Part shown: positions 21,675 through 33,479 of the stretch, one piece after another | Layout: each line of letters begins with the position of its first letter | Numbering within the stretch: the first letter of the stretch is position 1 | The notes under the pieces: model-generated | Told to the model about the DNA's origin: nothing | The model's input: only the letters and a program-made list of their open reading frames with translations | The model's database searches: none | Origin: Spinacia oleracea | Taxonomy: Eukaryota; Streptophyta; Magnoliopsida; Caryophyllales; Amaranthaceae | Direction: 5' to 3' | DNA length: 64,000 nt | NCBI RefSeq assembly: GCF_020520425.1 | Contig: NC_079487.1 | Span: 7,053,501 to 7,117,500, forward strand | Program-made: the position numbers and the translations under genes

Positions 21675-24478
21675 TATTCTGCTTGGTATATTGGACAAAG
21701 GCCTACTACCTAAATGAAGAATTATTGGCATCTGACAGTAGTTTTGTATTCAATAACTATGCTCTTTCAAGCATCTAGATCTGCAGTTGAAGAAGCTAAG
21801 CTCTGGCACCTTAGGCTATGGCACATATATTTAGGCAAAATAAAGAATATTAAAGGTATTGATGTTAAGGGTTGCTTAGCTTAATGGTTTTGTCAAATTA
21901 ATTTGTCCATTAGCTAAGCAAACAAGATTTCCTTTCTTTGTAAGTAGTATTAAGAAAGTACATCCCTTTGACTTGTTACATATAGATGTATGGGGGCCTT
22001 ATTCTGTATTGACTCTTCTGAGTGCAATCAATTCCTTACAATTGTGGATGATTACACCAGAATGACATGGACTCACTTAATGAGAAATAAAACTGATTCT
22101 ATCAAAATTATGAGTGATTTTTTCTTGTATGTTGAAATCAGTTTGGTCTTACAGTCAAGAAAGTTAGATCGGATAATGCTCTGGATTTGACAGAGGGTGG
22201 AATGAAAGAATTATTTCTTAGCAAAGGAATTCTACAACAGAAAAGATGCAGCCATACTCCACAAAAAATGGTGTAGTTGAGAGGAAACATAAACATTTAC
22301 TTGAGACTGCCATAGCTCTTTCTTTTCAGTCCAAACTTCCTGAAAAATATTGGAGTGGTTGTATCCTTACTGCTACCTTTTTTTATTAATAGGATGCCTC
22401 TAAAAAGTATCCAATTCAGTACTCCCTATGAGAGGTTATTCAAACAACCTCCCGATCTTTCACATTTGAAGGTTTTTGGGTGTCTGTGTTATATTAGTAC
22501 CTTTAAGGTCAATAGATCTAAGTTTGACCCTAAAACAGATGCATGTTTTCTACTTGGGTATCCTCCAAATCAAAAGGCCTATAAAGTTCTCAATCTTGTT
22601 ACAAAGAAGTCAGTTGTCTTAAGAGATGTAGTTTTCCATGAACATCATTTTCATTTTTCAAACAATCCATCTATTGCCTATTCCAATAAGTTCTTTTTAC
22701 CCATTGTCACTCCTTATTCTTCAGAAATACCTTACATTCCAGCTCAGGAACTTGAAATCTCCAATCTTACAGCCCCCTTGTCAACTCCAGTTAATGATCC
22801 AATTTTATCTCCAATTTCTCTTCCTCAATCCCTTCCTAATTCCCCTATTTCTTCTCCAATTTCTCCTCCAGCACCTAGAAAATCTACCAGATCCACCAAA
22901 CCACCTTCTTATCTCAATGATTTTGTTTGTCAAAAGACTACAAAGCACCGTAAACTAGTAGCTTATGATAATCTACCAGTTCATCATAAATTGCTTATTG
23001 TTGCTCACATGGAACTTGTTGAGCCTACTTCCTATACTGAAACTGCTACAAATTCCAAATGGATAGACGCCATGGATAAAGATATTAGTGCTTTGAAGCA
23101 CAACTAAACATGGGATTATGTTTTAGCGGCTTCGTCCTCCGAGATGTGATTTTAGCACTCTTGGTTTGGCTATGAATAATAAGAGGTTCATGAATATTAC
23201 CTAAAGGAAAGAAGGCCATTGGATGCAAGTGGGTTTACAGGATTAAAAAGAATGCAGATGGGTCTGTTGAAAGATACAAGGCCAGATTAGTTGCAAAGGG
23301 GATTACACAGAAATATGGGATTGACTATCATGAAAAAATTTCCCCTATTGTCAAAATGGTTACTGTAAGATACCTAATCAGTCTCGCTGCCAGCAAACAG
23401 TGGAAACTCTTTCAATTGGACATTAAAAATGCTTTCCTTCATGGCACTCTTGAAGAAGAAGTGTACATGTGTGTTACATGGAAAACTCTTTCAATTGGAA
23501 ATAAAAAATGCTTGATGAATAAAGGTGTTACAGCTCCACCTGGTTATGTGTATAAACTCAATTAGTCCCTATATGGTCTTAAACAAGCTTCTAGACAGTG
23601 GTTTGCAAGATTTCACTCTGAGCTAAAGTCACAAGGCTACATACAGTCCAAAAATGACTATTCTTTATTCATCAAGCATGACTCTACTGATATTAATATA
23701 GTACTTGTTTATGTTGATGATATCATCATCACAGGTCCTAATGAGGACACTATTACTGCCCTCAAGCACCATCACCATCTTACTTTTAGGATCAAGGACC
23801 TTGGTATCCTAAACTTCTTTCTTGGCATTGAGGTTAGTCAAACTCCTGATGGTTATATTCTCACTCAAAAGAAGTACACAAAATAGATTCTTTATGATTG
23901 TGAATGGGATCTATCTAAGCCCACCATTACTCCTTTTCCTCTCAACATGAAGCTCACTACTGGTAGAGACGACTATCACAATGCAGAAATGTATAGATAA
24001 TATGTGGGCAAACTGAATTTTCTAACTCACACCAGACCTGATATTTCTTTTGTTGTCCAATCATTGAGTCAGTTTATGCACTCTCCTAAGTTAAAACATG
24101 TTGAGGCTCTCACTCACACCCTTAGATACATCAGTGGTACGGCAGGCCTGGGCATTCTATTGAGGGCTACAGACCAACTTACTCTTCAGGCTTTTTGTAA
24201 CTCTGATTGGGCTGCATGTCCAACTACCAGAAGATCTGTTACTGGTTATATCTTATTGATAGGGAATTCTCTTATAAGTTGGAAATCGAAGAAGCAAAGT
24301 ACCATATCTAAAAGCTCATCTGAAGCAGAATACAAGACAATGTCACAGGTGCTGGGGAAGTTACTTGGACTATTCGATTACTAGAAGAACTTGGTGTTGT
24401 TAACCTCAAACTAGTTGAGCTTCATTGTGACAATAAGTCAGCCATTCACATTTTTACCAATCCCATTTTCCATGAAAG
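21675..24478 (+). mobile_element. Copia LTR retrotransposon D, left portion, broken
   Basis: Plus-strand pol remnant of a Copia element unrelated in detail to A/B/C: pre-integrase and integrase region (about 21780-22900), reverse transcriptase (about 23200-23800), RNase H (about 24000-24478). Reverse-transcriptase landmarks such as LVYVDDIIITGP are still readable. It has many breaks and is a fossil. It is interrupted at 24479 by the young element B and continues at 34842. No 5' LTR of this element is seen in the window. Confidence 0.85.
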
Positions 24479-24794
24479 TGAAGGAAATAATGCCCTTGGT
24501 CCAAGTATGCATTCTATGTTAAGTCTAATAAATGCGGTTCAGTATTAATTAACAAGTTAATAATTCAGTGAGATCAAGTGAGCTGAATGCCTAGCTAGAG
24601 GCCGCTTCAGTTCAAGTGGAATTAATGATATTAATCCACAGCTTACTCTTGACTGAACCCGTAGGGTCACACAAATAGTACGTAAACGGATCAAGTATTT
24701 AATGGCATTAAATACTCCATCTATGGATATTCGGAATCGACGGATCTTGGTTTCAGTGGGAGCTGAGATCGTCACAGGCAAGAAATGAATACTC

Positions 24795-25110
24795 CGGAAA
24801 CGATGATATTGCCGGAAACGGAAATATGGATCGTATCGAAAATATAAATATTATCCAAGTCGTAGATGTTGCCGGAAACGGAAACATGGTACGTATCGGA
24901 AAATATTATCGGAAATGGAAATATTGCCGGAATCGGAAATATTGCCGGAAACGGAAATATTGTCAGAAACGGGAATATTATCGGAATCGGAAAATAATTC
25001 CGGAAACGGAAATATTAAATATTTGTTCGAAACGGAAATTAATTCCGGAATCGGAAATATTAAATGTTGTTCGTATCGGAAATGAATTCCGGAATCGGGA
25101 ATTTAATCGG
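24795..25110 (+). repeat. U3 minisatellite with ~18-bp unit ATTGCCGGAAACGGAAAT
   Basis: About a dozen units alternate CCGGAAACGGAAAT and CCGGAATCGGAAAT with an ATT/AAT spacer. The same array occupies the same place in every LTR of the family in this window (1-157, 10000-10300, 20745-20860, 33796-34110, 59290-59615). It lies upstream of the LTR TATA box, where enhancer repeats are found in other LTR elements. A role as a transcription-factor array is inference. Apparent peptides across it (KYCRNR repeats) come from the 18-bp period. Confidence 0.85.
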
Positions 25111-25139
25111 AAGCGTATCGTACGAATTAGCATCGGACG

Positions 25140-25335
25140 AGGCCCGCTAGACGAAGGCCCAGCACGAAGCCAGGCCATCGCCCAGCGAGCCGCACGCAAC
25201 GCACGCCTCGACCAGGCCCAGCGCAAGGCCAGGCCCAGCCAAGGGCGCGCGCGCACGCAGCACCGCACATGGGCTGTGCGCTTGTCGTGGGCCGCAAGGC
25301 CTGCGCGGGTGCACGGCTTGTGCGATGCGTATGCC
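25140..25335 (+). repeat. GC-rich variable block of the LTR
   Basis: Here the base composition jumps from AT-rich to strongly GC-rich, with GGCCCAGCGCAAGGCCAGGC-type repeats, then falls back. Corresponding blocks at 9745-9965, 20890-21130, 34141-34336 and 59060-59280 lie between the same conserved borders (GCATCGGACGAG side and the CCTAATC side). Their content differs outside the near-identical LTR pair of element B. Confidence 0.8.
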
Positions 25336-25475
25336 GGAAATCCTAATTCTATTGGGATTCGTGCGAAGATTAAAATCCTAATCTTATTAGAATTGCTTTG
25401 TTATTTAGAGTCCTAATAAAGTTCTAATTAACAAATCCACATCCTAGTAGGATTACAATTCCTTTTCCATACCTC

Positions 25476-25483
25476 TATAAATA
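25476..25483 (+). promoter_or_regulatory. LTR TATA box of element B
   Basis: CTCTATAAATAAGG is the only good TATA box in the LTR and lies downstream of the minisatellite and GC block. The transcript of the element would start about 25-35 bases further on. An identical copy is in the 3' LTR near 34477. Confidence 0.65.
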
Positions 25484-25841
25484 AGGGCCTAGGGGTCATT
25501 ATTTATATATAAGTTTTCAAGTATTCAAAACTAGGATTTTTAAGCAGAAAAATCAGCCATAACTCTTGCCCATTTAGCCGAAAATAATAGTACCTTAAGG
25601 GCGATTCTAGTTGGTCAATCTTAAGGCGGATCCGGACGTGCTGTGGACTATCTACGGAGGGACGACACTTGGAGTCCTAAAGACTTGTTCTTGTTTTGTT
25701 CGGGCGCAGCTAGGGAAGGCACGCAACAAAGAGTATGCATCTAAATTATGCTATATGATTATGTGTAAATAATATGTATTCCTGGCTTAATGGTTTTTTC
25801 CGCATGATTTATGAATTCTCATATGTATCATAACCTAACAG

Positions 25842-25856
25842 TGGTATCACGAGCCT
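25842..25856 (+). promoter_or_regulatory. Primer-binding site of element B
   Basis: TGGTATCACGAGCC starts one base after the 5' LTR. Plant Copia elements prime reverse transcription from the 3' end of initiator tRNA-Met (complement TGGTATCAGAGC). The match is good apart from the centre. Confidence 0.85.
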
Positions 25857-28628
25857 CTTATTATTTTCATAATCTAAATTGCATGAACATGGTTAAATAT
25901 TACAAATTTGCAAGAATTAAAAGGGGTGATTAATTTTCGTAATTGTTAATTAATTGCAAATTGCGTTTATTTAATTATACGTACGCAGTTTTTCGGCAGT
26001 TTCTTCGTTACTCATCCAAACCGAGTGATTTTTGTGTCAATTCCGCATGTAAAAGTAATTCTAAAATTTTGACAAAAGTAGTTTTTTTCTGCCGAACCCA
26101 GAATTTTCAAATTCGAAGCCTAACTATGACTTTTCGAAGGTTTTAGTTTTTCGAATGCAAAATTTCGTAAATTTAAGATGTTAAATTAAATATTTGCGAT
26201 TCTTGTTGATAAATCTTGATTTTTGATTGACCTACTGTATATGTTTAACAAGTTTGAATGCCTAGCCTTGTTAATTATGCAATCTAATTTGTAATTATGA
26301 TTAATTTGTTGAAAATTAGAATAATTTAGAATTAATTTGATTTTCATAATTAATTATAATTTAATTAGAAACCTATGATTAAAAACCACCATAAAAATTG
26401 TAAATTTATGATAAATTTTAAATTTTTATGACCTAGGCTTGAATCCATGATAATCGGAAATCAATTGAATAATAAATTTTCGATTTTTTCGCCCTAAAAT
26501 TGTGAAATTAATATTAATTTATTAATTTGTCATTAATTTTAAATATAAATTTTAAATTTTTATGCGATTTGTTCATATAACTTGCACGCACAAAGCAATG
26601 GACGCTTCGTGTTACCCTTAAGGGGTGTTGTATAGTGCGGGCATGCGACGACGAGCAAGGGAGCTCGTCGCCCGTGCGGCACGAATGCAATGAGCAGGGG
26701 CATGGTGCACGAGCACAAGGCAGCAGCCCTGCCTTGTGTCGTGAGCCACGAGCTATGGATGAATGGGCATGGGCGAAGGCAAGGCATTGCAGTCGCGTGT
26801 GGGCAGCAAGCGAGCTGCGCCACAACGCGCACTGCCTCGCGCAAGCGCGCGCAGCCTCGCGCGCAGCGAGCGCAAGCTCGCGTGCCACGAGCGCTGCGCC
26901 CGGCGCTGATCGCGCGCAGCGCGCAATTGCTCGCGCACAGCGAGCGATGGCTCGCGTGCATCAAGCGCTGGAGCGCGCGCAGCAAGCGCTGGCGAGCGCG
27001 CACAGCGAGCGATGGCTCGCGTGCGTCGAGCGCTGGCGCGCGCGCAGCGAGCACCACTTGTGCGATGGCTTGCGATGGGAAAATGCAGCAGCTATGCGAC
27101 GAGCGCATGGGCTGCGCGCACATGGCCAGCGATGGCTGTGTGCGTGTGGCCCATGGGCGTGAGATGCGTAGGGTGTTTGCGTTGCGATTAGATCGTTTTG
27201 AATGTTTAATTTGAAATTTTCAGTTTACGTAATTTTAATTAATTTTAAAATTAATAATTTAAATTATTTTCTTGGATTTTAATTTTGAATATTGTAATTA
27301 TAATAAATTTTATTTATTCTAATTATTTTACTAAAATTAAAATCATGAATTAATTTAAATACGACTGAAATTAAATTAAACTTTTTGGATTCAATTATAA
27401 ATTTATATGAGCTTTAAATTTTAATTAAATTTGTATGTTTCCGGTTAGACTAGAAATACATTTTTATGTTTAAAATTAGTAAAGCATATGAATTTATTGG
27501 TTTAAGTGGGAGCCCTTTTAGTCATAAACTCTTGATTAGGTCTACAAATCCTTAAGGTTAAAACAACTTGATTAGAATTAATAAGGACTGAATAATTGGT
27601 AGATTATTGGTGCCCTTGATTAATTGCTGCAAATGCTTACGTGATGCATAATGTGTTTTAACTAACCAGCTATGTGGGCCATTCATGATAATGAATGGGT
27701 GAATGGTATATATTGTATATGTACTGTTTTGCAGGTTATGAAGTGACTTGTATGGCCCAAATAGGATAGAAAATATGGTCTGCGTACCATTAATTTGAAT
27801 GTAATTGGTCTAAAGTACCAAAGTTGTTTTTCAAATTCAAATATGGTCTGCGTACCATCAAATAGTTGTAATTAGTTTTAATTATAGCTTATCCTATTTG
27901 AAGAAAATGGTGCCTCCCACGGAGATTTTCAAGACGGACTTTGAAGTCAAAGCTTCAAGATGAAGTCGGGCCATACTAGATCACATTTATCTTATGCATG
28001 CTTTAAGTTATTTATTGCTTTAAATATGTCTTAATTATGCATAAGATTGTGGCTTGATTATGTTGCATGATTAAGGATTTTAGTTCACTTAAAATCTAAC
28101 CAACATAGTAAGAGCCTTAAGTTCCAAACTTAAAAATTGAGTTAAAAGGTGCCATGCCAAAATATACACTTGCTTGGATATCCTTTACATCAATCTAGTA
28201 ATAGTTTTCGCTCAGCGAGGTGTTACTTATTGGTCCTAAAGGGGCAAGGTACACAAATAATTGTGAGTACATGTTAGTTTTGGTGAAACTCAACGATATA
28301 AGTAAGGAGTCCTTTTATGTCGTGGCAAAATCGATAGGTTTACCTAATAAGTTCTTAGACGTACCTATCAACCAAGAATAGTTTCTAGACTATTAGCAAA
28401 AGGCTTTTGCTTACCTAAGATGTTCTAGGATTAAGTCGACAAACTGTGCTTAGTTCTTTAATGATTTTAGGATCTTGGAATCATTTTATTCACACCTGCC
28501 GGAACACATAACTTGAATAAAATGCTTAATAAACATTGAATTATGCATGTATGCTAGAATTTAAGTTTATTAAGAGAAACTGTGAATGGTTATTTATTTG
28601 TTTATTCTTTTCAATTGTAGTTTTTAAT
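25857..28628 (+). other. Long untranslated leader of element B with GC-rich repeats
   Basis: About 2.8 kb between primer-binding site and gag. It is AT-rich except for 26630-27180, which is extremely GC-rich and contains a tandem ~65-bp repeat (GCACAGCGAGCGATGGCTCG near 26936 and 27001). Open frames there occur on both strands and are compositional. Packaging and dimerisation signals are expected in such leaders but I cannot point to one. Confidence 0.75.
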
Positions 28629-31600
28629 ATGGCAAACAACAATCAAAACATCATCATGGGTTCTGAGCTTATGGTCAAGCTGAACCTGGCAAATTTTCTT
28701 GAATGGGAAGCTAAGCTAGTTGAAATAGTCAAACTCAATGGACTTGAGTATGTACTGTCACATCCCATGCCAAGCTACTATGCCAGAGACATGACCCCTG
28801 AGAGATTTTACGCCTGGGATGCGGATCTCAAAAAGGTTATGAGTCTCATGCTGAACAATATCCCTGATGATTGGGCTAAAAGGTTTGTAGCCTATGAACC
28901 TTTTACGCTCATCAAGAATCTGAGGGATATCTGTCGTGGAAGCACGGAGGACAGGGACCTGAAGGTCCATGAGTTGATTGAATCAATGTCTGGTCTAAAG
29001 GTTAGTTCTCCCAACAGGTGTTATAGGATGGAGGTCCAAGAAACACATGTTCAGCTCCTTCGCACTAAACAGAGGGTAGGCGTCCCACTGAGGTTCCATG
29101 TGGATCTTATGCGTTCATACTTTGATCGCCTAAGTCTACTAGGAACACCAATAAGCGAAAGGATGGCAGTCTCTATCTTGCTCAATTCACTACACAGTGG
29201 GTTTGGTCGCTTCAAGCAACTATACCTAAGTGAACCAAGAGAAGAAACAGTTGCAGAATTTGTTCACCTTGTCAGAAAGGCTGAAATAATACTGGACTGT
29301 GAAGCCAAAGATTTACTCAAGGCTAGAAGGAGACCGTTCAAGAAAGGTGGAAAGTCCAAGGGCAATGCTAAATCAAAGCAGGACAAGTCCACATCAAGCT
29401 GTCTTTATTGTGATGGAATAGGCCATTACAAAAGAGAATGTCCAAAGCTAAAGGAAGATCAGAAGAACGGAACAGTCGTTCCATCTTCAGGTATTTTCGT
29501 TATAGACTGTATACTTGCTAATTCAACTTCTTGGGTATTAGATACAGGTTGTGGCTCACACTTATGTTCCAATCCACAGGGACTAAGAAGAAGTAGAAAG
29601 TTAAGCAAGGGTGAAGTCGACCTACGAGTGGGAAATGGAGCACGGATTGCTGCATTAGCTGTAGGAACTTACTTTTTGTCGTTGCCCTCCGGGCTAGTTT
29701 TGGAACTGGAAGAATGTTTCCATGTTCCAAGTCTTACTAAAAACATCATTTCAGTTTCTTGCTTAGATGCTAAGGGATTTTCCTTTTTAATAAAAGACAA
29801 TAGTTGTTCGTTTTATTTTAAAGAGATGTTTTATGGATCTGCTAGATTAGTCAATGGACTTTATTTATTAGATCACGACAAACAAGTATATAACATAAAT
29901 ACCAAAAAGGCCAAAAAGAATGATTCAGATCTCACCTATCTGTGGCATTGTCGATTAGGCCATATAAACTTGAAACGCTTAGAAAGACTTCAAAATGAAG
30001 GAATTCTAGAACCATTTAACTTAGAGGATTATGGTAAATGCGAATCATGTTTACTTGGCAAATTGACAAAGCAACCTTTCTCTAAAGTTGGAGAAAGAGC
30101 AAATGAACTATTGGGTTTAATCCATACAGATGTATGTGGACCAATGAGTACAAATGCTAGAGGTGGTTTCAGCTACTTTATCACTTTCACTGATGACTTC
30201 AGTAGGTATGGTTATGTCTACCTAATGAAGCATAAGTCTGAATCCTTTGACAAATTCAAGGAATTTCAGAGTGAAGTAGAGAATCAATTAGGCAAGAAGA
30301 TAAAGGCACTGCGGTCTGATAGAGGCGGTGAATATCTGAGCTATGAATTTGATGACCATCTGAAAGAATGTGGAATTCTATCAGAATTGACTCCTCCTGG
30401 AACACCACAATGGAACGGTGTGTCGGAACGGAGGAACAGAACCTTGCTAGACATGGTCAGGTCAATGATGGGTCAGGCCGAACTTCCATTAGAATTTTGG
30501 GGACATGCACTAAATACAGCTGCACTCACTATAAATAGAGCTCCGTCTAAAGCTGTCGAAAAGACTCCATACGAGTTATGGTTTGGAAAGCCTCCAAATG
30601 TGTCTTTTCTTAAGATTTGGGGATGTGAAGTATACGTCAAACGATTAATTTCAGACAAACTTCATCCAAAATCTGACAAATGTATCCTTGTGGGCTATCC
30701 AAAGGAAACAAAGGGGTATTACTTCTACAATACATCTGAGAACAAGGTATTTGTTGCTCGAGATGGTGTCTTTTTGGAGAAAGATCACATTTCCAAAATG
30801 ACAAGTGGGAGAAAAGTAGACCTCGAAGAAATTCGAGTCGAACAACAAACTCTAGAGAATGCTCAAGATGACATTCAGGATGAAACTCATAGATCTTTAG
30901 AAGAATCTGGTGAGAATCATGGTCAATCTAGAAATGTTACCCCGCGTAGATCGCAAAGATATAGATCTCAACCGGAAAGGTACTTAGGTATTTTGACGAA
31001 CGAGAGCTATGACGTTCTATTACTTGAAAGTGATGGACCTACGACTTACAAACAAGCTATGACGAGCCCTAGCTCCAAGCAGTGGCAAGAAGCCATGCAA
31101 TCTGAATTAGACTCCATGTCTGAAAACCAAGTATGGGATTTGGTCGATTTGCCAGATGGCTACCAAGCCATTGGAAGCAAATGGGTTTTCAAACTGAAAA
31201 AGGACAAGGATGGGAAACTTGAAGTTTTCAAAGCTAGATTGGTTGCAAAAGGTTACAGGCAAGTCCACGGTGTGGATTATGATGAAACCTTTTCACCAGT
31301 TGCAATGCTAAAGTCTATTCGGATAATGTTAGCAATCGCTGCATATTACGATTACGAAATATGGCAGATGGATGTCAAAACTGCTTTCTTAAACGGCGTT
31401 TTAACAGAAACTGTGTTTATGACACAGCCTGAAGGTTTTGAGGATCCAAAGAATGCTAAAAAGGTATGCAAGCTAAAGAAGTCAATCTACGGATTGAAGC
31501 AGGCATCCAGGAGCTGGAATATACGTTTTGATGAAGCAGTCAGTGACTCTGGTTTCATCAAGAACGCAGACGAATCTTGTGTATACAAGAAGGTCAGTGG

Positions 31601-32615
31601 GAGCAAAATTGCTTTCCTAGTATTATATGTCGACGACATATTACTTATCGGAAATGACATTCCTATGTTGAACTCTGTCAAGATTTGGCTTGGGAAATGT
31701 TTTTCGATGAAGGATCTAGGAGAAGCACAGTACATATTGGGCATCAAGATTTACAGAGATAGATCTAAAAGGATGATTGGACTTAGTCAAAGAACTTATA
31801 TCAATAAGGTGCTTGATAGGTTCAAGATGGCGGACTCCAAGCGAGGCTACCTACCCATGTCTCATGGAATGACTCTAAGCAAGACTCAGTGCCCAAAAAC
31901 ACTTGATGAGCGTAGACGAATGAATGGGATTCCATATGCATCATTGATTGGTTCAATAATGTATGCTATGCTATGTACACGCCCGGATGTTGCGTATGCA
32001 CTCAGTGCTACGAGCAGATACCAGTCAGACCCAGGAGAGGCGCACTGGACTGCTGCCAAGAACATTCTGAAGTACCTGAAAAGGCACAAAGATGACTTCC
32101 TGGTCTATGGTGGAGATGATGAATTAATTGTTAAAGGCTATACGGACGCAAGTTTCCAAACCGACAAAGATGATTTCAGATCACAGTCTGGGTTTGTCTT
32201 CTGCCTCAACGGAGGAGCAGTAAGCTGGAAAAGTGCTAAGCAAAGCACCATTGCGGATTCTACAACTGAAGCGGAGTACATTGCTGCACATGAAGCAGCA
32301 AAGGAAGCTATATGGTTAAGGAAGTTCATAGGTGAACTCGGTGTAGTCCCCTCCATTAAAGGACCAATAGCCCTGTATTGTGATAATAACGGAGCTATTG
32401 CACAGGCAAAGGAGCCTAGACACCACCAGAGAGTCAAGCATGTACTTCGTAGATTTCACCTTCTACGAGAGTTCGTTGAAAGAAAAGAAGTCGAGATAAG
32501 CAAAATTGGTACTGATGACAACATATCAGATCCATTAACTAAACCTCTGCCGCAGGCGAAGCACAACTCGCACACTGCAGCTATGGGAATCAAGCATATT
32601 GGAGAATGGATTTGA
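28629..32615 (+). CDS. Gag-pol polyprotein of Copia element B
   Basis: One uninterrupted frame; I favour the ATG at 28629 (MANNNQNI), although the frame is open from an ATG 93 bases upstream. Parts: gag with a CCHC zinc knuckle at 29400-29441; aspartic protease (DTG at 29541); pre-integrase zinc region from about 29936; integrase core about 30120-30760; reverse transcriptase about 31110-31830 with YVDD; RNase H about 32130-32500. This order is that of Ty1/copia elements. The protein ends HIGEWI. It would form virus-like particles in the cytoplasm and copy the element RNA. The frame looks whole. Confidence 0.95.
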   Translation: MANNNQNIIMGSELMVKLNLANFLEWEAKLVEIVKLNGLEYVLSHPMPSYYARDMTPERFYAWDADLKKVMSLMLNNIPDDWAKRFVAYEPFTLIKNLRDICRGSTEDRDLKVHELIESMSGLKVSSPNRCYRMEVQETHVQLLRTKQRVGVPLRFHVDLMRSYFDRLSLLGTPISERMAVSILLNSLHSGFGRFKQLYLSEPREETVAEFVHLVRKAEIILDCEAKDLLKARRRPFKKGGKSKGNAKSKQDKSTSSCLYCDGIGHYKRECPKLKEDQKNGTVVPSSGIFVIDCILANSTSWVLDTGCGSHLCSNPQGLRRSRKLSKGEVDLRVGNGARIAALAVGTYFLSLPSGLVLELEECFHVPSLTKNIISVSCLDAKGFSFLIKDNSCSFYFKEMFYGSARLVNGLYLLDHDKQVYNINTKKAKKNDSDLTYLWHCRLGHINLKRLERLQNEGILEPFNLEDYGKCESCLLGKLTKQPFSKVGERANELLGLIHTDVCGPMSTNARGGFSYFITFTDDFSRYGYVYLMKHKSESFDKFKEFQSEVENQLGKKIKALRSDRGGEYLSYEFDDHLKECGILSELTPPGTPQWNGVSERRNRTLLDMVRSMMGQAELPLEFWGHALNTAALTINRAPSKAVEKTPYELWFGKPPNVSFLKIWGCEVYVKRLISDKLHPKSDKCILVGYPKETKGYYFYNTSENKVFVARDGVFLEKDHISKMTSGRKVDLEEIRVEQQTLENAQDDIQDETHRSLEESGENHGQSRNVTPRRSQRYRSQPERYLGILTNESYDVLLLESDGPTTYKQAMTSPSSKQWQEAMQSELDSMSENQVWDLVDLPDGYQAIGSKWVFKLKKDKDGKLEVFKARLVAKGYRQVHGVDYDETFSPVAMLKSIRIMLAIAAYYDYEIWQMDVKTAFLNGVLTETVFMTQPEGFEDPKNAKKVCKLKKSIYGLKQASRSWNIRFDEAVSDSGFIKNADESCVYKKVSGSKIAFLVLYVDDILLIGNDIPMLNSVKIWLGKCFSMKDLGEAQYILGIKIYRDRSKRMIGLSQRTYINKVLDRFKMADSKRGYLPMSHGMTLSKTQCPKTLDERRRMNGIPYASLIGSIMYAMLCTRPDVAYALSATSRYQSDPGEAHWTAAKNILKYLKRHKDDFLVYGGDDELIVKGYTDASFQTDKDDFRSQSGFVFCLNGGAVSWKSAKQSTIADSTTEAEYIAAHEAAKEAIWLRKFIGELGVVPSIKGPIALYCDNNGAIAQAKEPRHHQRVKHVLRRFHLLREFVERKEVEISKIGTDDNISDPLTKPLPQAKHNSHTAAMGIKHIGEWI

Positions 32616-33479
32616 TGTCTCTGTTTAACGTTTTAAAGTTTTAGAGTTTAAATCTTTGTAAAACATTATCGGTTAATCATTCACAATAAATGAAAAGAAT
32701 TCATTTTTCCATTTAATTTGTGGTTTATTAAATGATGAGTCCCTTCAATTTGACGATATATTCAAGATAGACTGTCAGGACCAGTCCTGTGACTAAGAAA
32801 TGTCTATCAAGTGAACTTGAATGTCAAAGGTTGAAAATGGTCCCTAGTTGGAGTTTTCTATAAAATTGGACGCATAGAAAACGTTAGACGATTAGAATGC
32901 AAGATGACTAGTAGTTCTGTTTCTTGAACTATGTGGACATGGCAATGTCATAATCATTTGCATAGATACTTACTTTGGGAAGACTAGTATCGGACAAGAC
33001 CTATGAAACTTTACTGTAAGAGATGAAAATCTGTCATAAGTAAATTTCATTAAAATTATTAGACACTAAATCCTCAATACCTGAGTGATTTGAGATTACT
33101 TGTTTGAGAACTGGTTGCTTTGACGTTGACCAACCGTCGCACCGTAAAAGGAGGCTATAAAGGCAACGCTCAGGTAATCACCTATCAAACGAAGTCTAAT
33201 CTCAAGATCGCAAGATTGGGATTGTCCTCCCATAAATCGGGATGAGATGCTTAAAAGTTGTACAAGGCCACTCGGAGAGCTAGAAACTGTGAAATGCATG
33301 GCCGTGCTCGGATGAATCATAGGCTATGATTATCTGTCTATTTGATCAGTTGAACTCTGAAACCGAGAAACACCTCTGGACATAATAAGGATGACAACTC
33401 TTACCTTATGTTCAAGAGCAAGCATCGAGCGACAAAGGAATTAGGAAATGCACACTTGTCCCTAAGACAAGTGGGAGAC
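32616..33479 (+). other. 3' untranslated part and polypurine tract of element B
   Basis: About 860 bases without a credible gene between the polyprotein stop and the 3' LTR. The polypurine tract AAGTGGGAGAC lies directly before the LTR at 33480. Homologous sequence follows the LTRs of A (6937-7730) and C (59935-60800) in reverse. Confidence 0.85.

Larger units (their letters stand above)
24479..25840 (+). repeat. 5' LTR of element B
   Basis: TGAAGGAAATAATGCCC to CATAACCTAACA. Contents in order: a conserved U3 start, the CGGAAAT minisatellite (24795-25110), a GC-rich block (about 25140-25335), an AT-rich stretch, a TATA-like box (TATAAATA at 25476-25483), then a conserved R/U5 end. The 3' LTR has the same layout. 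Confidence 0.97.

Noticed and set aside
24795-25110. Repeat array with regular units suggesting CRISPR or a centromeric satellite
   Set aside because: Units are directly tandem without unique spacers and always occupy the same place in LTRs. This is plant nuclear DNA.
26514-27214. Open frames up to 187 codons on both strands in the GC island of the element B leader
   Set aside because: Frames overlap in all phases, are Arg/Ala/Ser-rich and come from composition. The related leader of element A does not conserve any of them.
28536-28628. Upstream in-frame extension of the element B polyprotein
   Set aside because: The 31 extra residues are hydrophobic and AT-driven. The ATG at 28629 starts a normal Copia gag, so the longer start is less likely.
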